NCBI GenBank assembly: GCA_946624325.1
Contig: CAMOSC010000004.1
Coordinates: 1 to 42,847 of the forward strand
DNA from: an uncultured Clostridia bacterium
GTDB lineage: Bacteria > Bacillota > Clostridia > Lachnospirales > Lachnospiraceae
Direction: 5' to 3'
Length of the DNA stretch: 42,847 nt
Part shown: piece by piece, positions 30,862 through 42,847 of the stretch
Layout: each line of letters starts with the position of its first letter
Numbering within the stretch: position 1 is the stretch's first letter
Translations under genes and position numbers: made by a program
The notes under the pieces: generated by a model
Told to the model about the DNA's origin: nothing
Database searches by the model: none
The model's input: the letters and a program-made list of their open reading frames with translations, nothing else

Positions 30862-33800
30862 ATGGAGAAAAACAGGATTCGAGCAGTCAAATCCGGAAGA
30901 ACATTCCGCATGAGTTTTTCCAGGCAGAAGGAAGTCCTGGAGATGCCCAACCTGATTGCCATCCAGAAGGATTCCTATCAGTGGTTTCTCGAAGAAGGCC
31001 TCAGGGAGGTTTTCGACGATATTTCACCGATTGTTGATTACAGCGGTAATTTGAGCCTCCGTTTCGGAAGCTTCCGTCTGTGCCCGGATGAGATCAAACA
31101 TACGATCGAGGAATGCAAGGAGCGCGATGCGACGTATTCCGCCCCTGTCCGTGTGCAGGTACAGCTGTACAATAAGGAAACCGAAGCCATTAAGGAGCAT
31201 GAGATTTATATCGGTGATCTGCCGCTCATGACGGACACCGGCTCCTTTGTGATTAACGGTGCCGAGCGTGTTATTGTCAGCCAGCTGGTCCGTTCTCCCG
31301 GTGTCTATTACACCATTGCCCGTGATAAGTCCGGTAAAGAACTCTATTCCTCCCAGGTTATTCCCATCCGGGGTGCCTGGCTTGAATATGAGACCGACTC
31401 AAACGATGTTTTCTATGTCCGCGTGGACCGTACCAGAAAAGTACCGGTGACCGTCCTGATCCGTGCGCTCGGCATGGGCACGAATGAGCAGATCCTTGAG
31501 TATTTCGGCGAGGAACCCAAGCTTCTTGCCACGATTCAGAAGGATACCACGGACAGCTACCAGACCGGTCTTCTTGAACTCTACAAGAAAATCCGTCCCG
31601 GCGAGCCGCTTTCCGTGGACAGCGCGGCAAGTCTTCTTGACAGCATGCTGTTTGACGTGAGAAGGTATGACCTTGCACGCGTCGGACGTTATAAATACAA
31701 TAAAAAACTGCATTTTAAATACCGTATCGCAGGTCATGTGCTTGCGGATGACGTCGTGGATGCCGCAACCGGCGAAATTCTCGCATCGGCCGGCGAATCC
31801 CTGACCCGGGCAAGCGCCACGAAAATCCAGAATGCGGCTGTTCCGTATGTCTTCCTGGATGTGGAGGGCCGCAGGGTAAAGGTCATTTCCAACATGATGG
31901 TCGATGCCGGTGCATGGCTGACCTTCAACCCGGAAGACGCCGGCATCAATGAGATGGTGTATTATCCGGAGCTGAAGCGTATCCTGGACCTGAACCTCGA
32001 AGAAGAGGATTTAAAGGCGGAGCTGCGCGCAAACCTTGCGACGCTGATTCCGAAGCATATCCTCAAAGAGGATATCATGGCCACCATCAACTACTGCATG
32101 CATATTGAGTACAGGGTCGGCTCCGACGACGATATTGACCATCTGGGCAACCGCCGCATCCGTTCCGTAGGCGAGCTGCTGCAGAATCAGTACCGTATCG
32201 GCCTCTCCCGTATGGAGAGGGTGGTGCGTGAGCGCATGACCACACTGGATCCCAGTGAGGTCACGCCGAATTCCCTGATCAACATCAAGCCGGTTACGGC
32301 CGCAATCAAGGAGTTCTTCGGAAGCTCCCAGCTCTCCCAGTTCATGGATCAGAACAATCCGCTGGCGGAGCTGACGCATAAGCGCCGTCTCTCCGCACTG
32401 GGTCCCGGCGGTCTTTCGCGTGAAAGGGCCGGATTCGAGGTGCGTGACGTTCACTATACGCATTACGGCCGCATGTGCCCCATCGAGACCCCCGAGGGTC
32501 CCAACATCGGTCTGATCAATTCCCTTGCCTGCTATGCAAGGGTCAATAAATACGGCTTTATCGAGGCGCCTTACCGCGTCATTGATAAGAGCGATCCCGC
32601 CAATCCCAGGGTAACGGACGAGGTCCGCTACATGACCGCGGATGAGGAAGACGATTACATTGTTGCCCAGGCGAACGAGCCGCTGGATGCGGAGGGGCAT
32701 TTCATCAACCGCATGATCTCCGGTAGATGGCGTACAGAGACTTCCTCCTTCGAGAAGAGAAGCGTGGATCTGATGGATGTATCCCCGCGGATGGTATTCT
32801 CGGTTGCGACATCCATGATTCCCTTCCTTCAGAATGACGATGCGAACCGCGCCCTGATGGGCTCGAACATGCAGCGTCAGGCCGTGCCGCTGATGATGAC
32901 GGAAGGTCCGGTAATCGGAACGGCCATGGAAGATAAGGCCGCATATGACTCCGGCGTCTGCGTAGTGGCAAGGCGCGAAGGCGTCGTGGAGCGTTCGGCA
33001 TCGAACGAGATCCTGGTCCGCGCCGATGACGGCACGCTGGATACCTACCGCCTGAGCAAATTTACGAGAAGCAACCAGAGCAACTGCTATAACCAGAAGC
33101 CGATCGTCAATAAGGGCGAGAGGATTACGGCCGGCCAGGTGATCGCCGACGGCCCGTCCACGAAGGACGGCGAGATCGCCCTTGGCAAGAACCCGTTAAT
33201 CGGCTTCATGACCTGGGAAGGCTATAACTATGAGGACGCGGTACTCCTGAGCGAGCGCCTTGTCCGTGACGATGTATTCACATCCATCCATATAGAAGAA
33301 TACTCCTGCGAGGCCCGTGACACAAAGCTCGGCCCGGAGGAAATCACACGCGATGTCCCGAGCGTCGGTGAGGATGCGCTCAAGGATCTTGACGAGCGCG
33401 GTATCATCCGTGTCGGCGCCGAAGTCCGTGCAGGGGATATTCTGGTCGGCAAGGTTACGCCTAAGGGCGAGACCGAACTCACCAGCGAGGAGCGGCTTCT
33501 TCGCGCCATCTTCGGCGAGAAGGCCCGCGAGGTCCGCGACACCTCCCTCAGGGTACCGCACGGCGCCTACGGCATCATTGTGGATACCAAGGTATTCGAC
33601 CGGCACAACAGCGATGAGCTCTCACCGGGCGTCAACGAGGTTGTCCGCATCTACATTGCCCAGAAGCGTAAAATCTCCGTGGGCGACAAGATGGCAGGAC
33701 GCCACGGCAACAAGGGTGTTGTTTCCAGAATCCTTCCGGTGGAGGATATGCCCTTCCTGCCGAACGGCCGCCCGCTCGATATTGTTCTGAACCCCCTGGG

Positions 33801-34737
33801 CGTTCCGTCCCGTATGAATATCGGACAGGTCCTGGAGATTCACTTAAGCCTCGCGGCCAAGGCCCTGGGCTTCAACATTGCAACTCCGGTCTTTGACGGC
33901 GCGAATGAGCGCGACATCACAGACATGCTGAAGCTTGCAAACGATTACGCCAATATGGAATGGGAGGAGTTCAGGGAAAAGCACCAGGATGAGCTGAGCG
34001 AGGATATCATGAAATACCTCGGCGATCATCTTGAGCACCGCGAGCTCTGGAAGGGCGTGCCGATCAACGAAGACGGAAAGGTCCGCCTCCGCGACGGCCG
34101 TACCGGCGAATTCTTCGACAGTCCGGTCACGATCGGCCACATGCATTACCTCAAGCTCCACCATCTGGTAGACGATAAGATCCATGCCCGTTCGACAGGT
34201 CCCTACTCGCTCGTCACGCAGCAGCCGCTCGGCGGAAAAGCCCAGTTCGGCGGCCAGCGTTTCGGAGAGATGGAGGTCTGGGCCCTTGAGGCTTACGGCG
34301 CGTCCTACACACTGCAGGAGATCCTGACCGTCAAATCGGACGACGTGGTAGGCCGTGTGAAGACCTATGAGGCAATCAGCAAGGGCGAGAATCTTCCCGA
34401 GCCCGGCATTCCCGAATCCTTCAAGGTTCTTCTGAAGGAACTGCAGGCGCTTGCGCTGGATGTAAAGGTTCTGAGAGAGGACGGCTCCGAGGTCGAAATC
34501 AAGGAGAACATTGATTACGGTCCCAACGATTACGAGCTGATGGGAGAGGATACCAGCAGGCACTACAGCGACAAGGAGCTTGCGGATTCCGGTTTCACGC
34601 AGCAGGAGATCCGGGACGGAGAATTTGCCGATATTGAAGAAGAGCCCCAGGGCGAGGATGAGCCGGAGTTCCATTTCAGCGAGGATTTTGCTTCGGATGA
34701 GCTGCCCGATCCCATGGATGAGGGAGAGGACTTCTGA
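30862..34737 (+). CDS. rpoB: RNA polymerase beta subunit
   Basis: This 1291-residue protein forms, with beta', the active centre of RNA polymerase. The N-terminus is [20 protein letters not shown]. The rifampicin-site region reads [18 protein letters not shown] followed by [20 protein letters not shown], with no known resistance-type substitution. [35 protein letters not shown] and [20 protein letters not shown] are core motifs. ATG 30862 follows AAGGGGTG; the earlier TTG at 30844 is rejected. The last 50 residues are strongly acidic ([18 protein letters not shown]). rpoC follows after 69 bases, in the same unit. Confidence 0.98.
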   Translation: MEKNRIRAVKSGRTFRMSFSRQKEVLEMPNLIAIQKDSYQWFLEEGLREVFDDISPIVDYSGNLSLRFGSFRLCPDEIKHTIEECKERDATYSAPVRVQVQLYNKETEAIKEHEIYIGDLPLMTDTGSFVINGAERVIVSQLVRSPGVYYTIARDKSGKELYSSQVIPIRGAWLEYETDSNDVFYVRVDRTRKVPVTVLIRALGMGTNEQILEYFGEEPKLLATIQKDTTDSYQTGLLELYKKIRPGEPLSVDSAASLLDSMLFDVRRYDLARVGRYKYNKKLHFKYRIAGHVLADDVVDAATGEILASAGESLTRASATKIQNAAVPYVFLDVEGRRVKVISNMMVDAGAWLTFNPEDAGINEMVYYPELKRILDLNLEEEDLKAELRANLATLIPKHILKEDIMATINYCMHIEYRVGSDDDIDHLGNRRIRSVGELLQNQYRIGLSRMERVVRERMTTLDPSEVTPNSLINIKPVTAAIKEFFGSSQLSQFMDQNNPLAELTHKRRLSALGPGGLSRERAGFEVRDVHYTHYGRMCPIETPEGPNIGLINSLACYARVNKYGFIEAPYRVIDKSDPANPRVTDEVRYMTADEEDDYIVAQANEPLDAEGHFINRMISGRWRTETSSFEKRSVDLMDVSPRMVFSVATSMIPFLQNDDANRALMGSNMQRQAVPLMMTEGPVIGTAMEDKAAYDSGVCVVARREGVVERSASNEILVRADDGTLDTYRLSKFTRSNQSNCYNQKPIVNKGERITAGQVIADGPSTKDGEIALGKNPLIGFMTWEGYNYEDAVLLSERLVRDDVFTSIHIEEYSCEARDTKLGPEEITRDVPSVGEDALKDLDERGIIRVGAEVRAGDILVGKVTPKGETELTSEERLLRAIFGEKAREVRDTSLRVPHGAYGIIVDTKVFDRHNSDELSPGVNEVVRIYIAQKRKISVGDKMAGRHGNKGVVSRILPVEDMPFLPNGRPLDIVLNPLGVPSRMNIGQVLEIHLSLAAKALGFNIATPVFDGANERDITDMLKLANDYANMEWEEFREKHQDELSEDIMKYLGDHLEHRELWKGVPINEDGKVRLRDGRTGEFFDSPVTIGHMHYLKLHHLVDDKIHARSTGPYSLVTQQPLGGKAQFGGQRFGEMEVWALEAYGASYTLQEILTVKSDDVVGRVKTYEAISKGENLPEPGIPESFKVLLKELQALALDVKVLREDGSEVEIKENIDYGPNDYELMGEDTSRHYSDKELADSGFTQQEIRDGEFADIEEEPQGEDEPEFHFSEDFASDELPDPMDEGEDF

Positions 34738-34806
34738 TTAAAGTATCGGTAAACGAGGTGCTTTTGCATTTATTATACCCACATTCGTTTAGAAGGGAGA
34801 GCCGTA

Positions 34807-37800
34807 ATGCCTGAAAACCTGACAGAAGCAAATCAGTCGATGTCATTTTCCGCGATCCGGGTGGGTCTGGCTTCACCTGAGAGAATCAGGGAATGGTCAA
34901 GGGGCGCTGTAACAAAGGCGGAGACGATCAATTACAGAACCCTGAAACCCGAACCGGACGGCTTGTTCTGCGAGCGCATTTTCGGACCGAGCAAGGACTG
35001 GGAATGCCATTGCGGTAAATATAAAAAGATCCGTTATAAAAATATTGTCTGCGACCGCTGCGGCGTTGAGGTTACCAAATCCAATGTCCGCCGTGAGCGC
35101 ATGGGCCATATTGAGCTGGCTGCGCCGGTTTCCCATATCTGGTATTTCAAGGGAATCCCCAGCCGCATGGGCCTGATTCTGGATGTCTCTCCGAGAGACC
35201 TGGATAAGATCCTCTATTTTGCATCCTACATCGTGCTGGATCCCGGCACAAGCGGCCTGAGCTACAAGCGTGTGCTCAGCGAGAAGGAATACAGGGATGC
35301 TCAGGAGCAGTTCGGTGCCGACAGCTTCCGCGCCGGAATGGGCGCCGAGTCCATCCTGGAGCTGCTGAAAGCCATCGACCTCGAGAAGGATTACGAGGAA
35401 CTGCGCACGGAGCTGAAGGATGCCTCCGGCCAGAAGCGCGCAAGGCTGATCAAACGCCTTGAAGTTGTCGAAGCCTTCCGCAAGTCCGGAAACCGTCCGG
35501 AGTGGATGATCCTGCAGGCGATCCCGGTGATCCCGCCGGATATCCGCCCCATGGTACAGCTGGACGGCGGCCGTTTCGCAACCTCTGACTTAAACGACCT
35601 GTACCGCCGCATCATCAACAGAAACAACCGCCTTGCAAGGCTGCTGGAGCTTGGCGCGCCGGATATCATCGTCCGCAATGAGAAGCGTATGCTTCAGGAA
35701 GCCGTTGACGCCCTGATTGACAACGGGCGCAGAGGCCGTCCCGTAACCGGCCCCGGAAACCGTTCGCTCAAGTCCCTCTCCGACATGCTGAAAGGTAAGC
35801 AGGGACGTTTCCGCCAAAACCTCTTGGGTAAGCGCGTGGACTATTCCGGCCGTTCCGTTATCGTCGTAGGCCCCGAGCTGAAGATCTACCAGTGCGGCCT
35901 TCCGAAGGAGATGGCCATTGAGCTGTTCAAGCCCTTTGTCATGAGGGAGCTGGTGCAGCGGGGCGAAGCCAACAACATCAAGAATGCCAAGAAGATGGTC
36001 GAGCGCATGGAGGACAAGGTCTGGGATGTGCTTGAGGATGTTATCAAGGAGCATCCGGTCATGCTGAACCGTGCCCCCACACTGCATCGTCTGGGCATCC
36101 AGGCCTTCGAGCCGATCCTGGTCGAGGGCAAGGCCATAAAGCTCCATCCGCTGGTTTGTACCGCGTTCAATGCCGACTTTGACGGCGACCAGATGGCTGT
36201 CCATCTGCCTCTTTCCGTAGAGGCGCAGGCGGAGTGCCGCTTTATGCTGCTCTCCCCGAACAACCTCTTAAAGCCCTCCGACGGCGGCCCCGTTGCCGTT
36301 CCGTCCCAGGATATGGTGCTCGGTATCTACTACCTGACCCAGGAACGCGAAGGCGCGAAGGGCGAGGGCGGTATTTACAAGAACATGAATGAAGCCCTGC
36401 TGGCCTATGAGAACGACGAGCTGACGCTGCACTCCAGAATTACGGTCAGAAGGACAGCAACCCGTCCGGACGGCACAAAGGTTCAGGGAAACATCAGCAC
36501 AACGCTCGGAAGGCTGATCTTCAATGAGGTCCTTCCGCAGGATCTGGGCTTTGTCGACCGCTCCGATCCCGAGAACGAGCTGAAGCTTGAGGTGGATTTC
36601 CACGTGGGCAAGAAGGGCCTGAAGCAGATTCTGGAAAAGGTCATCAATACCCACGGCGCAACCAGAACCGCCGAGGTGCTGGATGCGATCAAGGCCATGG
36701 GCTACAAGTATTCCACCCGCGCCGCAATGACGGTTTCCGTATCGGATATGACAGTTCCCGCCGGAAAGCAGGAGCTGCTTAAGAAAGCACAGGATACGGT
36801 TGACCAGATCGCCAGCCACTTCAAGCGGGGCTGGATTACCGACGAAGAGCGGTACAACCAGGTTATCCGTACCTGGGAGGCTACCGATAAGGAGCTGACA
36901 ACCGCACTGCTCTCCGGTCTGGATAAATACAACAACATCTTCATGATGGCGGATTCGGGCGCCCGCGGCTCCGATAAGCAGATCAAACAGCTTGCCGGCA
37001 TGCGCGGACTGATGGCGAACACGACCGGTAAGGCCATCGAACTTCCGATCAAGTCCAATTTCCGTGAAGGACTTGACGTTCTGGAGTATTTCATTTCCGC
37101 ACACGGCGCGCGTAAAGGCCTTTCCGATACGGCACTCCGTACGGCGGACTCCGGTTACCTGACCAGACGCCTTGTCGACGTTTCCCAGGAACTGATTATC
37201 CGTGAGATGGACTGCTGCGAAGGCAGGGACATCCCGTTTATGGAGATCAGCTCTTTCATGAACGGCAAGGAAGAGATCGAGACGCTGCAGGAGCGTATGA
37301 CCGGCCGCTTTATCGCGGAGACCATCACCGATCCGGATACCGGAGAGGTCATCATAAAAGCAAACACCATGGTTACCCCGCGCCGCGCAGGGAAGATCAT
37401 GGATGCCCTGACAAGGATGGGAAGGGACAGCGTAAAGATCCGCACGGTGCTTTCCTGCAAATCCCATCTGGGTATCTGCGCAAAGTGCTACGGCTCCAAC
37501 ATGGCAACCGGTCAGCCGGTCCAGGTGGGTGAGGCCGTCGGCATTATCGCGGCACAGTCCATCGGTGAACCCGGTACGCAGCTGACCATGAGAACGTTCC
37601 ATACGGGCGGCGTGGCCGGCGGCGATATCACACAGGGCCTTCCCCGTGTCGAAGAGCTTTTCGAGGCGCGTAAGCCCAAGGGCGTTGCGATTGTCTCGGA
37701 TATCGGCGGCATTGTCTCCATCCGCGACAACAAAAAGAAACGCGAAATCGTCGTGACGGATCCGGATAACGGGGATTCCAGAACATACCTGATTCCCTAC

Positions 37801-38574
37801 GATGCCCGTATCAAGCCGCTGGATGAAAAATTCATCGAGGCGGGCGATGCGCTGACAGAGGGAAGCATCAACCCCCACGACATCCTGCGCATCAAAGGCG
37901 TTCGCGCCGTGCAGGACTATATGCTGCAGGAGGTACAGCGCGTGTACCGCATGCAGGGCGTGGAGATCAACGACCGTCATATCGAAGTGATCGTGCGTCA
38001 GATGATGAAGAAGATCCGCGTGGAGGAGAGCGGCGACAGCAATGTGCTGCCCGGCATCACCATGGATGTTCTCGAGTTTGACGAGATGAATGAAAAGCTT
38101 GTCGCGGAAGGCCGTGAGCCGGCGGTCGGCAAGCAGATCATGCTCGGTATCACCAAAGCCTCCCTGGCAACCAATTCCTTTATGTCCGCGGCTTCCTTCC
38201 AGGAAACCACGAGGGCCCTCACCGACGCCGCGATCAACGGCCGCGTTGACCCGCTCATGGGCATGAAGGAAAACGTCATCATCGGAAAGCTGATTCCCGC
38301 CGGAACGGGTATGCGCAAGTACCGCAATGTCCGCCTGAATACGGATGGCCTTGTGCTCAGCGATCTTTCCGAGGAGGACGAGCTGACGATCACGGATGAC
38401 GTTCTCGGCGGGGAATCCGAAGAGGGCGGCGCCGAAGATCTTGCCGCGGGTTCCGAGGATAGCGCCGGGCCGGTAGAGCTGGACCTGGGCGATGAGGATG
38501 AATCTTCCTATTCCGATTCCTTCGGAGAGGGAGAGGAACCGCTCGTTTTCGGGGAAGCCGAAACGGAAGAGTGA
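34807..38574 (+). CDS. rpoC: RNA polymerase beta' subunit
   Basis: This 1255-residue catalytic subunit has the N-terminal zinc site [20 protein letters not shown], the clamp region, and the absolutely conserved catalytic [12 protein letters not shown] (about 455-466, three aspartates binding Mg2+). It continues through the bridge helix ([20 protein letters not shown]), the second zinc-binding set ([20 protein letters not shown]) and [20 protein letters not shown] of the trigger loop region. GAAGGGAG precedes ATG 34807. A strongly acidic tail of about 60 residues after [10 protein letters not shown] ends the protein. It is made with rpoB from the promoter at 30527. Confidence 0.98.
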   Translation: MPENLTEANQSMSFSAIRVGLASPERIREWSRGAVTKAETINYRTLKPEPDGLFCERIFGPSKDWECHCGKYKKIRYKNIVCDRCGVEVTKSNVRRERMGHIELAAPVSHIWYFKGIPSRMGLILDVSPRDLDKILYFASYIVLDPGTSGLSYKRVLSEKEYRDAQEQFGADSFRAGMGAESILELLKAIDLEKDYEELRTELKDASGQKRARLIKRLEVVEAFRKSGNRPEWMILQAIPVIPPDIRPMVQLDGGRFATSDLNDLYRRIINRNNRLARLLELGAPDIIVRNEKRMLQEAVDALIDNGRRGRPVTGPGNRSLKSLSDMLKGKQGRFRQNLLGKRVDYSGRSVIVVGPELKIYQCGLPKEMAIELFKPFVMRELVQRGEANNIKNAKKMVERMEDKVWDVLEDVIKEHPVMLNRAPTLHRLGIQAFEPILVEGKAIKLHPLVCTAFNADFDGDQMAVHLPLSVEAQAECRFMLLSPNNLLKPSDGGPVAVPSQDMVLGIYYLTQEREGAKGEGGIYKNMNEALLAYENDELTLHSRITVRRTATRPDGTKVQGNISTTLGRLIFNEVLPQDLGFVDRSDPENELKLEVDFHVGKKGLKQILEKVINTHGATRTAEVLDAIKAMGYKYSTRAAMTVSVSDMTVPAGKQELLKKAQDTVDQIASHFKRGWITDEERYNQVIRTWEATDKELTTALLSGLDKYNNIFMMADSGARGSDKQIKQLAGMRGLMANTTGKAIELPIKSNFREGLDVLEYFISAHGARKGLSDTALRTADSGYLTRRLVDVSQELIIREMDCCEGRDIPFMEISSFMNGKEEIETLQERMTGRFIAETITDPDTGEVIIKANTMVTPRRAGKIMDALTRMGRDSVKIRTVLSCKSHLGICAKCYGSNMATGQPVQVGEAVGIIAAQSIGEPGTQLTMRTFHTGGVAGGDITQGLPRVEELFEARKPKGVAIVSDIGGIVSIRDNKKKREIVVTDPDNGDSRTYLIPYDARIKPLDEKFIEAGDALTEGSINPHDILRIKGVRAVQDYMLQEVQRVYRMQGVEINDRHIEVIVRQMMKKIRVEESGDSNVLPGITMDVLEFDEMNEKLVAEGREPAVGKQIMLGITKASLATNSFMSAASFQETTRALTDAAINGRVDPLMGMKENVIIGKLIPAGTGMRKYRNVRLNTDGLVLSDLSEEDELTITDDVLGGESEEGGAEDLAAGSEDSAGPVELDLGDEDESSYSDSFGEGEEPLVFGEAETEE

Positions 38575-38607
38575 TCGTGAGTTTTCACAACAGATGCGTG
38601 CTGAAAA

Positions 38608-38633
38608 CCGCTTAAAATCTACGTTTTGAGCGG
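38608..38633 (+). terminator. Probable terminator after rpoC
   Basis: CCGCTTAAAA pairs with TTTTGAGCGG (one G-U pair) around a TCTACG loop, followed by CTTCTG. It lies 33 bases after the rpoC stop and just upstream of the rpsL promoter. The T-tract is weak. Confidence 0.5.
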
Positions 38634-38653
38634 CTTCTGCGCCAAAAATCCTG

Positions 38654-38682
38654 TTGACAGTCAAATAAAACGGTAGTAAAAT
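38654..38682 (+). promoter_or_regulatory. Promoter of the rpsL-rpsG-fusA unit
   Basis: A consensus TTGACA (38654-38659) and TAAAAT (38677-38682) with a 17-base spacer form a strong sigma-A promoter. The start of transcription would be near 38689. Confidence 0.85.
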
Positions 38683-38685
38683 AAT

Positions 38686-38744
38686 GAACGTATGCGTTTC
38701 GGATACCTTTGGGTGCAACCGCCGGACGCATACGTTCTTTCTTT
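38686..38744 (+). promoter_or_regulatory. Leader hairpin at the 5' end of the rpsL transcript
   Basis: GAACGTATGCGT (38686-38697) pairs perfectly with ACGCATACGTTC (38726-38737), and a T-rich TTTCTTT tract follows. It sits at the very start of the transcript. It could be an attenuator or a 5' stabilising stem. Confidence 0.6.
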
Positions 38745-38807
38745 GCTGAGAACCGGGTTTCCGGGCCGCAGCAGACTTTGTTTACAGACCTACAGGAGGT
38801 GAACCGA

Positions 38808-39230
38808 ATGCCAACATTTAATCAGTTAGTCAGAAAGGGCAGGGAGAGCTTTGAGAAAAAGTCCACCGCCCCGGCACTTCAGAAGGGTTACAACTCTCTG
38901 AAGAAGAAACAGACCAACCTTTCCGCTCCGCAGAAGAGGGGCGTCTGCACCGCAGTGAAGACCGCCACCCCGAAGAAGCCGAACTCTGCGCTTCGTAAAA
39001 TCGCCAGAGTACGTCTTTCCAACGGAATCGAGGTTACCAGCTATATTCCGGGTGAGGGCCACAACCTTCAGGAGCACAGCGTGGTTATGATCCGCGGCGG
39101 ACGTGTTAAGGATCTGCCCGGTACCAGGTACCATATCATCAGAGGAACACTCGATACCGCAGGTGTTGCGAAGAGACGTCAGGCACGTTCCAAGTATGGT
39201 GCAAAGAGACCGAAAGACTTAAAGAAATAA
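38808..39230 (+). CDS. rpsL: 30S ribosomal protein S12
   Basis: This 140-residue decoding-centre protein has [60 protein letters not shown] and DLPGTRYH. The two lysines in TPKKPNS (K56/K57) and the VKDLPG lysine are the residues altered in streptomycin resistance; they are unchanged here. The 14-residue insertion near the N-terminus compared with enteric S12 is usual in Firmicutes. AGGAGGTG lies just before ATG 38808; the extension to 38709 crosses the leader hairpin and is rejected. Confidence 0.98.
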   Translation: MPTFNQLVRKGRESFEKKSTAPALQKGYNSLKKKQTNLSAPQKRGVCTAVKTATPKKPNSALRKIARVRLSNGIEVTSYIPGEGHNLQEHSVVMIRGGRVKDLPGTRYHIIRGTLDTAGVAKRRQARSKYGAKRPKDLKK

Positions 39231-39918
<688 letters not shown>

Positions 39919-39924
39919 TAAATA

Positions 39925-40040
39925 CAGTCTGCATTTTCGGACTGATACGGAAGGCGGCGTCTGCCGCGTACTTCCGTTCCGCATTGTCATGCGGAGAATC
40001 AGCTGTCCAGGCATCGGGGCTTAAGCTTCCGTGCGGAAGC
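39925..40040 (+). other. Series of four stem-loops between rpsG and fusA
   Basis: CAGTC/GACTG (39925-39944), ACGGAAG/CTTCCGT with an inner CGGCG/CCGCG-type pairing (39947-39977), CCGCAT/ATGCGG (39979-39994) and GCTTCC/GGAAGC (40025-40040) follow one another in a gap of 198 bases. No T-tract is present, so fusA is probably co-transcribed. They may form a regulatory or processing region. Confidence 0.6.
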
Positions 40041-40116
40041 CGTGCCCGGGTGTGCGGACGGTGATACTGAAAACCGCGGGAAACAGTCTTCGGTTTTCGA
40101 AGAGGAGGATTACAAT

Positions 40117-42228
40117 TTGGCTGGAAGAGAATATCCGCTGGAGAGAACAAGAAATATCGGTATCATGGCGCATATCGATGCCGGAAAGACCACGCTCACG
40201 GAGCGTATCCTGTTCTATACCGGTGTGAATTATAAGCTTGGTGATACGCATGAGGGTACTGCTACCATGGACTGGATGGAGCAGGAAAAAGAGAGAGGAA
40301 TCACCATCACATCCGCTGCGACCACATGTCACTGGACGCCGGAAGAAAATGCGAAGCGCAAGGAAGGCGCGCCGGAGTATCGTATTAATATCATCGATAC
40401 CCCCGGACACGTCGACTTCACGGTCGAGGTGGAGCGCTCTCTCCGCGTACTGGACGGTGCGGTAGGCGTTTTCTGCGCAAAGGGCGGTGTGGAACCGCAG
40501 TCCGAGAACGTTTGGCGTCAGGCGGATACCTATAATGTACCGAGAATGGCTTTCATCAACAAAATGGATATTCTCGGAGCAAACTTCTACGGAGCTGTTG
40601 ATCAGATCCGTGACAGACTCGGAAAGAATCCCATTGTCCTTCAGCTGCCGATCGGCAAGGAGGATGAGTTCAAGGGCATTATCGATCTGTTCGAGATGCA
40701 GGCTTACATCTACAACGATGATAAGGGTGAGGATATCACCATCACCGAAATCCCCGAGGACATGAAGGAGATGGCCGAGGAATATCACCAGAAGCTGGTT
40801 GAAAAAATCAGCGAACTGGACGACGACCTTACCATGGCCTACCTCGAAGGCGAGGAGATCACCAATGAGCAGCTGAAGGCTGCCCTCCGGAAGGGCTGCT
40901 GCGCGTGTACGGCAATTCCCGTATGCTGCGGAAGCGCTTACCGCAATAAGGGCGTTCAGAAACTGCTCGACGCAATTGTAGAGTACATGCCGGCACCTAC
41001 CGACATTCCCGCAATCAAGGGAACTGACCTGGAAGGCAACGAGGTGGAGCGTCACAGCTCCGACGATGAGCCGTTTGCCGCTCTTGCCTTCAAGATCATG
41101 GCGGATCCCTTTGTTGGAAAACTTGCTTATTTCCGTGTGTACTCCGGTACCTGCAACACCGGTTCCTACGTGCTCAACGCCACAAAGGGCAAGAAGGAGC
41201 GCGTCGGCCGCATTATGCAGATGCATGCGAATAAGCGTATGGATCTGGATAAGGTGTATTCCGGAGATATCGCCGCGGCTGTCGGCTTCAAGCTGACAAC
41301 CACCGGTGACACGATCTGCGATGAGCAGCATCCGGTTATCCTCGAATCCATGGAGTTCCCGGAGCCGGTTATCGAGCTCGCTATCGAGCCCAAGACCAAA
41401 GCCGGTCAGGGAAAGCTCGGCGAAGCGCTCGCAAAGCTGGCCGAGGAGGATCCAACCTTCCGTCAGCATACCAATCCGGAGACCGGCCAGACCATCATTG
41501 CCGGTATGGGCGAGCTTCATCTGGAGATCATTGTCGACCGTCTGCTGCGTGAGTTCCATGTGGAGGCCAATGTCGGCGCACCGCAGGTTGCTTACAAGGA
41601 GCAGCTGGCAAAAGCCGTGGATGTGGACAGCAAGTATGTGAAGCAGTCCGGCGGACGCGGTCAGTACGGCCATTGTAAGGTTCATTTTGAGCCCCTGGAT
41701 CCCAACGGAGACGAGCTCTTCAAGTTCGAATCCTCCGTGGTCGGCGGCGCGATTCCGAAGGAATACATCCCCGCCGTTCAGGCAGGTATCGAAGAGGCGA
41801 CCAAGGCCGGTATGCTCGGCGGTTTCCCGCTCGTCGGCGTCAGCGCGAATGTGTTCGACGGTTCCTACCATGAGGTTGACTCGAATGAGCTTGCCTTCCA
41901 TGTGGCCGGTTCCATGGCCCTCAAGGAAGCCATGCAGAAAGCGGGAGAGATCCTGCTTGAGCCCATCATGAAGGTGGAAGTCACCATGCCCGAGGAGTAC
42001 ATGGGCGATGTAATCGGTGATATCAATTCCCGCAGAGGCCGCATCGAGGGTATGGATGATGTAGGCAACGGAAAGATCGTCCGCGGATTTGTCCCGTTAG
42101 CCGAGATGTTCGGCTACGCCACCGATCTGCGTTCCAAGACGCAGGGCCGCGGCAATTATTCCATGTTCTTTGAGCGCTACGAGCCGGTACCGAAGAATAT
42201 CTCCGAAAAGGTTCTTTCCGGCAAGTAA
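40117..42228 (+). CDS. fusA: Elongation factor G
   Basis: This 703-residue GTPase drives tRNA/mRNA translocation on the ribosome. G1 is AHIDAGKT (18-25), followed by the switch region [21 protein letters not shown]3 DTPGHVDF and G4 NKMD. The C-terminal domains IV and V are complete ([36 protein letters not shown]). TTG 40117 is chosen as start because GAGGAGG lies about nine bases upstream and [20 protein letters not shown] is the family N-terminus; the ATG at 40042 would add 25 unrelated residues. The rare TTG start is a feature of the gene. Confidence 0.97.
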   Translation: MAGREYPLERTRNIGIMAHIDAGKTTLTERILFYTGVNYKLGDTHEGTATMDWMEQEKERGITITSAATTCHWTPEENAKRKEGAPEYRINIIDTPGHVDFTVEVERSLRVLDGAVGVFCAKGGVEPQSENVWRQADTYNVPRMAFINKMDILGANFYGAVDQIRDRLGKNPIVLQLPIGKEDEFKGIIDLFEMQAYIYNDDKGEDITITEIPEDMKEMAEEYHQKLVEKISELDDDLTMAYLEGEEITNEQLKAALRKGCCACTAIPVCCGSAYRNKGVQKLLDAIVEYMPAPTDIPAIKGTDLEGNEVERHSSDDEPFAALAFKIMADPFVGKLAYFRVYSGTCNTGSYVLNATKGKKERVGRIMQMHANKRMDLDKVYSGDIAAAVGFKLTTTGDTICDEQHPVILESMEFPEPVIELAIEPKTKAGQGKLGEALAKLAEEDPTFRQHTNPETGQTIIAGMGELHLEIIVDRLLREFHVEANVGAPQVAYKEQLAKAVDVDSKYVKQSGGRGQYGHCKVHFEPLDPNGDELFKFESSVVGGAIPKEYIPAVQAGIEEATKAGMLGGFPLVGVSANVFDGSYHEVDSNELAFHVAGSMALKEAMQKAGEILLEPIMKVEVTMPEEYMGDVIGDINSRRGRIEGMDDVGNGKIVRGFVPLAEMFGYATDLRSKTQGRGNYSMFFERYEPVPKNISEKVLSGK

Positions 42229-42299
42229 TCTGAACGCCTGCAGTGTTATCGCAGGTAACCCGCATGCTCCGCTGCCAAAGGCACCATCACCGGAAGTAA

Positions 42300-42387
42300 A
42301 GACGGAGCGCGGATACCATTATGGTCCCGCCAAAGGCGGGCCGTCTTCAGCGTAACCTCCGTCGGCCCGGAAGATCCGGGCTGACGG
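42300..42387 (+). other. Structured fusA-tuf intercistronic region
   Basis: AGACGG (42300-42305) pairs with CCGTCT (42341-42346) around a short ACC/GGT stem and a perfect CCCGCC-AAA-GGCGGG hairpin, a multi-branched fold. CCGTCGGCCCGG/CCGGGCTGACGG (42359-42387, one mismatch) follows. There is no T-tract, so it may be a terminator of unusual type or a processing site. The rest of 42229-42420 holds nothing recognisable. Confidence 0.5.
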
Positions 42388-42420
42388 CTGAAAATATACC
42401 GTCAGTTTCAAAAAATGGGC

Positions 42421-42449
42421 TTGAAAACTTTGCAGATATGGAATATAAT
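42421..42449 (+). promoter_or_regulatory. Promoter of tuf
   Basis: TTGAAA (42421-42426) and a perfect TATAAT (42444-42449) with a 17-base spacer lie 73 bases before the tuf start. This gives tuf expression independent of fusA. Confidence 0.85.
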
Positions 42450-42522
42450 GTGCATAGTTGTCGGTCCATGAACAGACAAACGATGCCCGTTATGGGACAT
42501 AATCTAAGGAGGATTTCACAAA

Positions 42523-42847
42523 ATGGCAAAGGCAAAATTTGAGAGAACGAAGCCGCATTGCAACATTGGTACCATTGGACACGTTGACCATGGTAAGACT
42601 ACTCTGACCGCTGCAATCACCAAGACTCTGCATGAGAGACTGGGAACCGGTGAGGCAGTTGCTTTTGAAAACATCGATAAGGCTCCGGAAGAGAGAGAGA
42701 GAGGAATCACCATCTCTACCGCTCACGTTGAGTATGAGACCGCAAAACGTCACTATGCTCATGTTGACTGCCCCGGACATGCCGACTACGTTAAGAACAT
42801 GATCACCGGTGCTGCTCAGATGGACGGCGCTATCCTCGTAGTTGCTG
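42523..42847 (+). CDS. tuf: Elongation factor Tu (3' truncated by window edge)
   Basis: The first 108 residues are present. [20 protein letters not shown] includes the G1 loop [24 protein letters not shown] holds the switch I threonine region, and [20 protein letters not shown] holds G3. EF-Tu delivers aminoacyl-tRNA to the ribosome. AAGGAGG lies upstream of ATG 42523. It follows fusA with its own promoter, the usual order in the str operon. Confidence 0.98.
   Translation, partial: MAKAKFERTKPHCNIGTIGHVDHGKTTLTAAITKTLHERLGTGEAVAFENIDKAPEERERGITISTAHVEYETAKRHYAHVDCPGHADYVKNMITGAAQMDGAILVVA

Noticed and set aside
36268..38718. 816-codon open frame on the reverse strand of rpoC
   Set aside because: It lies entirely antisense to a complete, highly conserved rpoC. 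Its length reflects the codon bias of the forward gene, and it has no ribosome site or recognisable domain.
40021..41901. 626-codon reverse frame over fusA
   Set aside because: Antisense shadow of the conserved EF-G gene, without a start signal or family features.

Overview
The window comes from a Gram-positive, Clostridia-type bacterium, most probably a Lachnospiraceae-like Firmicute of moderately high G+C. This rests on the str-operon proteins (rpoB-rpoC-rpsL-rpsG-fusA-tuf), the strong AGGAGG-type ribosome binding sites, the TTGACA-N17-TATAAT-type promoters, the TyrS/S4 sequence and the polysaccharide cluster. Family-level placement is inference; no 16S gene is present.

Layout. 1-431 is the 3' end of tyrS. 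641-1594 is an EamA-type drug/metabolite exporter, followed by an intrinsic terminator and a 210-bp palindrome. 2125-6430 is a carbohydrate ABC importer in the order ATPase, permease, permease, solute-binding protein; the binding protein has its own promoter and a 153-bp palindromic element in its leader. 6506-11544 holds an RNase J-like metallo-beta-lactamase protein, surE (behind five 22-bp tandem repeats), a ferredoxin-type aldo/keto reductase and ilvE. A tRNA-Lys(CTT) lies at 11905-11977.

Between the tRNA and rpoB is an accessory cell-surface region (about 12.0-30.5 kb): glf (UDP-galactopyranose mutase), a repeat-containing lipoprotein-like surface protein, then a promoter-led Wzx/Wzy-type polysaccharide operon (DUF4422 transferase, two GT2, one GT4, polymerase, flippase, a large GT-C-like membrane protein and a WecE-type sugar aminotransferase). 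It ends in a 1294-residue secreted protein with two separate predicted cysteine-peptidase folds. The cluster implies a polysaccharide containing galactofuranose and a 4-amino-4,6-dideoxy sugar. No priming transferase, chain-length regulator or nucleotide-sugar dehydratase is in the window, so those must be encoded elsewhere.

30.5 kb to the end is the transcription/translation core: rpoB, rpoC, rpsL, rpsG, fusA (TTG start) and the 5' end of tuf. It is split into at least three promoter-led units, each with hairpins in the leader or intercistronic gap. rplJ/rplL upstream of rpoB and the L7Ae-like gene often found between rpoC and rpsL are absent here.

The main non-genic theme is a family of MITE-like palindromic elements with GTTAC...GTAAC ends (three clear copies, one of them an internally deleted copy flanked by a 7-bp direct repeat, plus a degenerate trace). 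A related-looking triple-hairpin element sits in frame inside the N-terminus of the GT-C-like gene.
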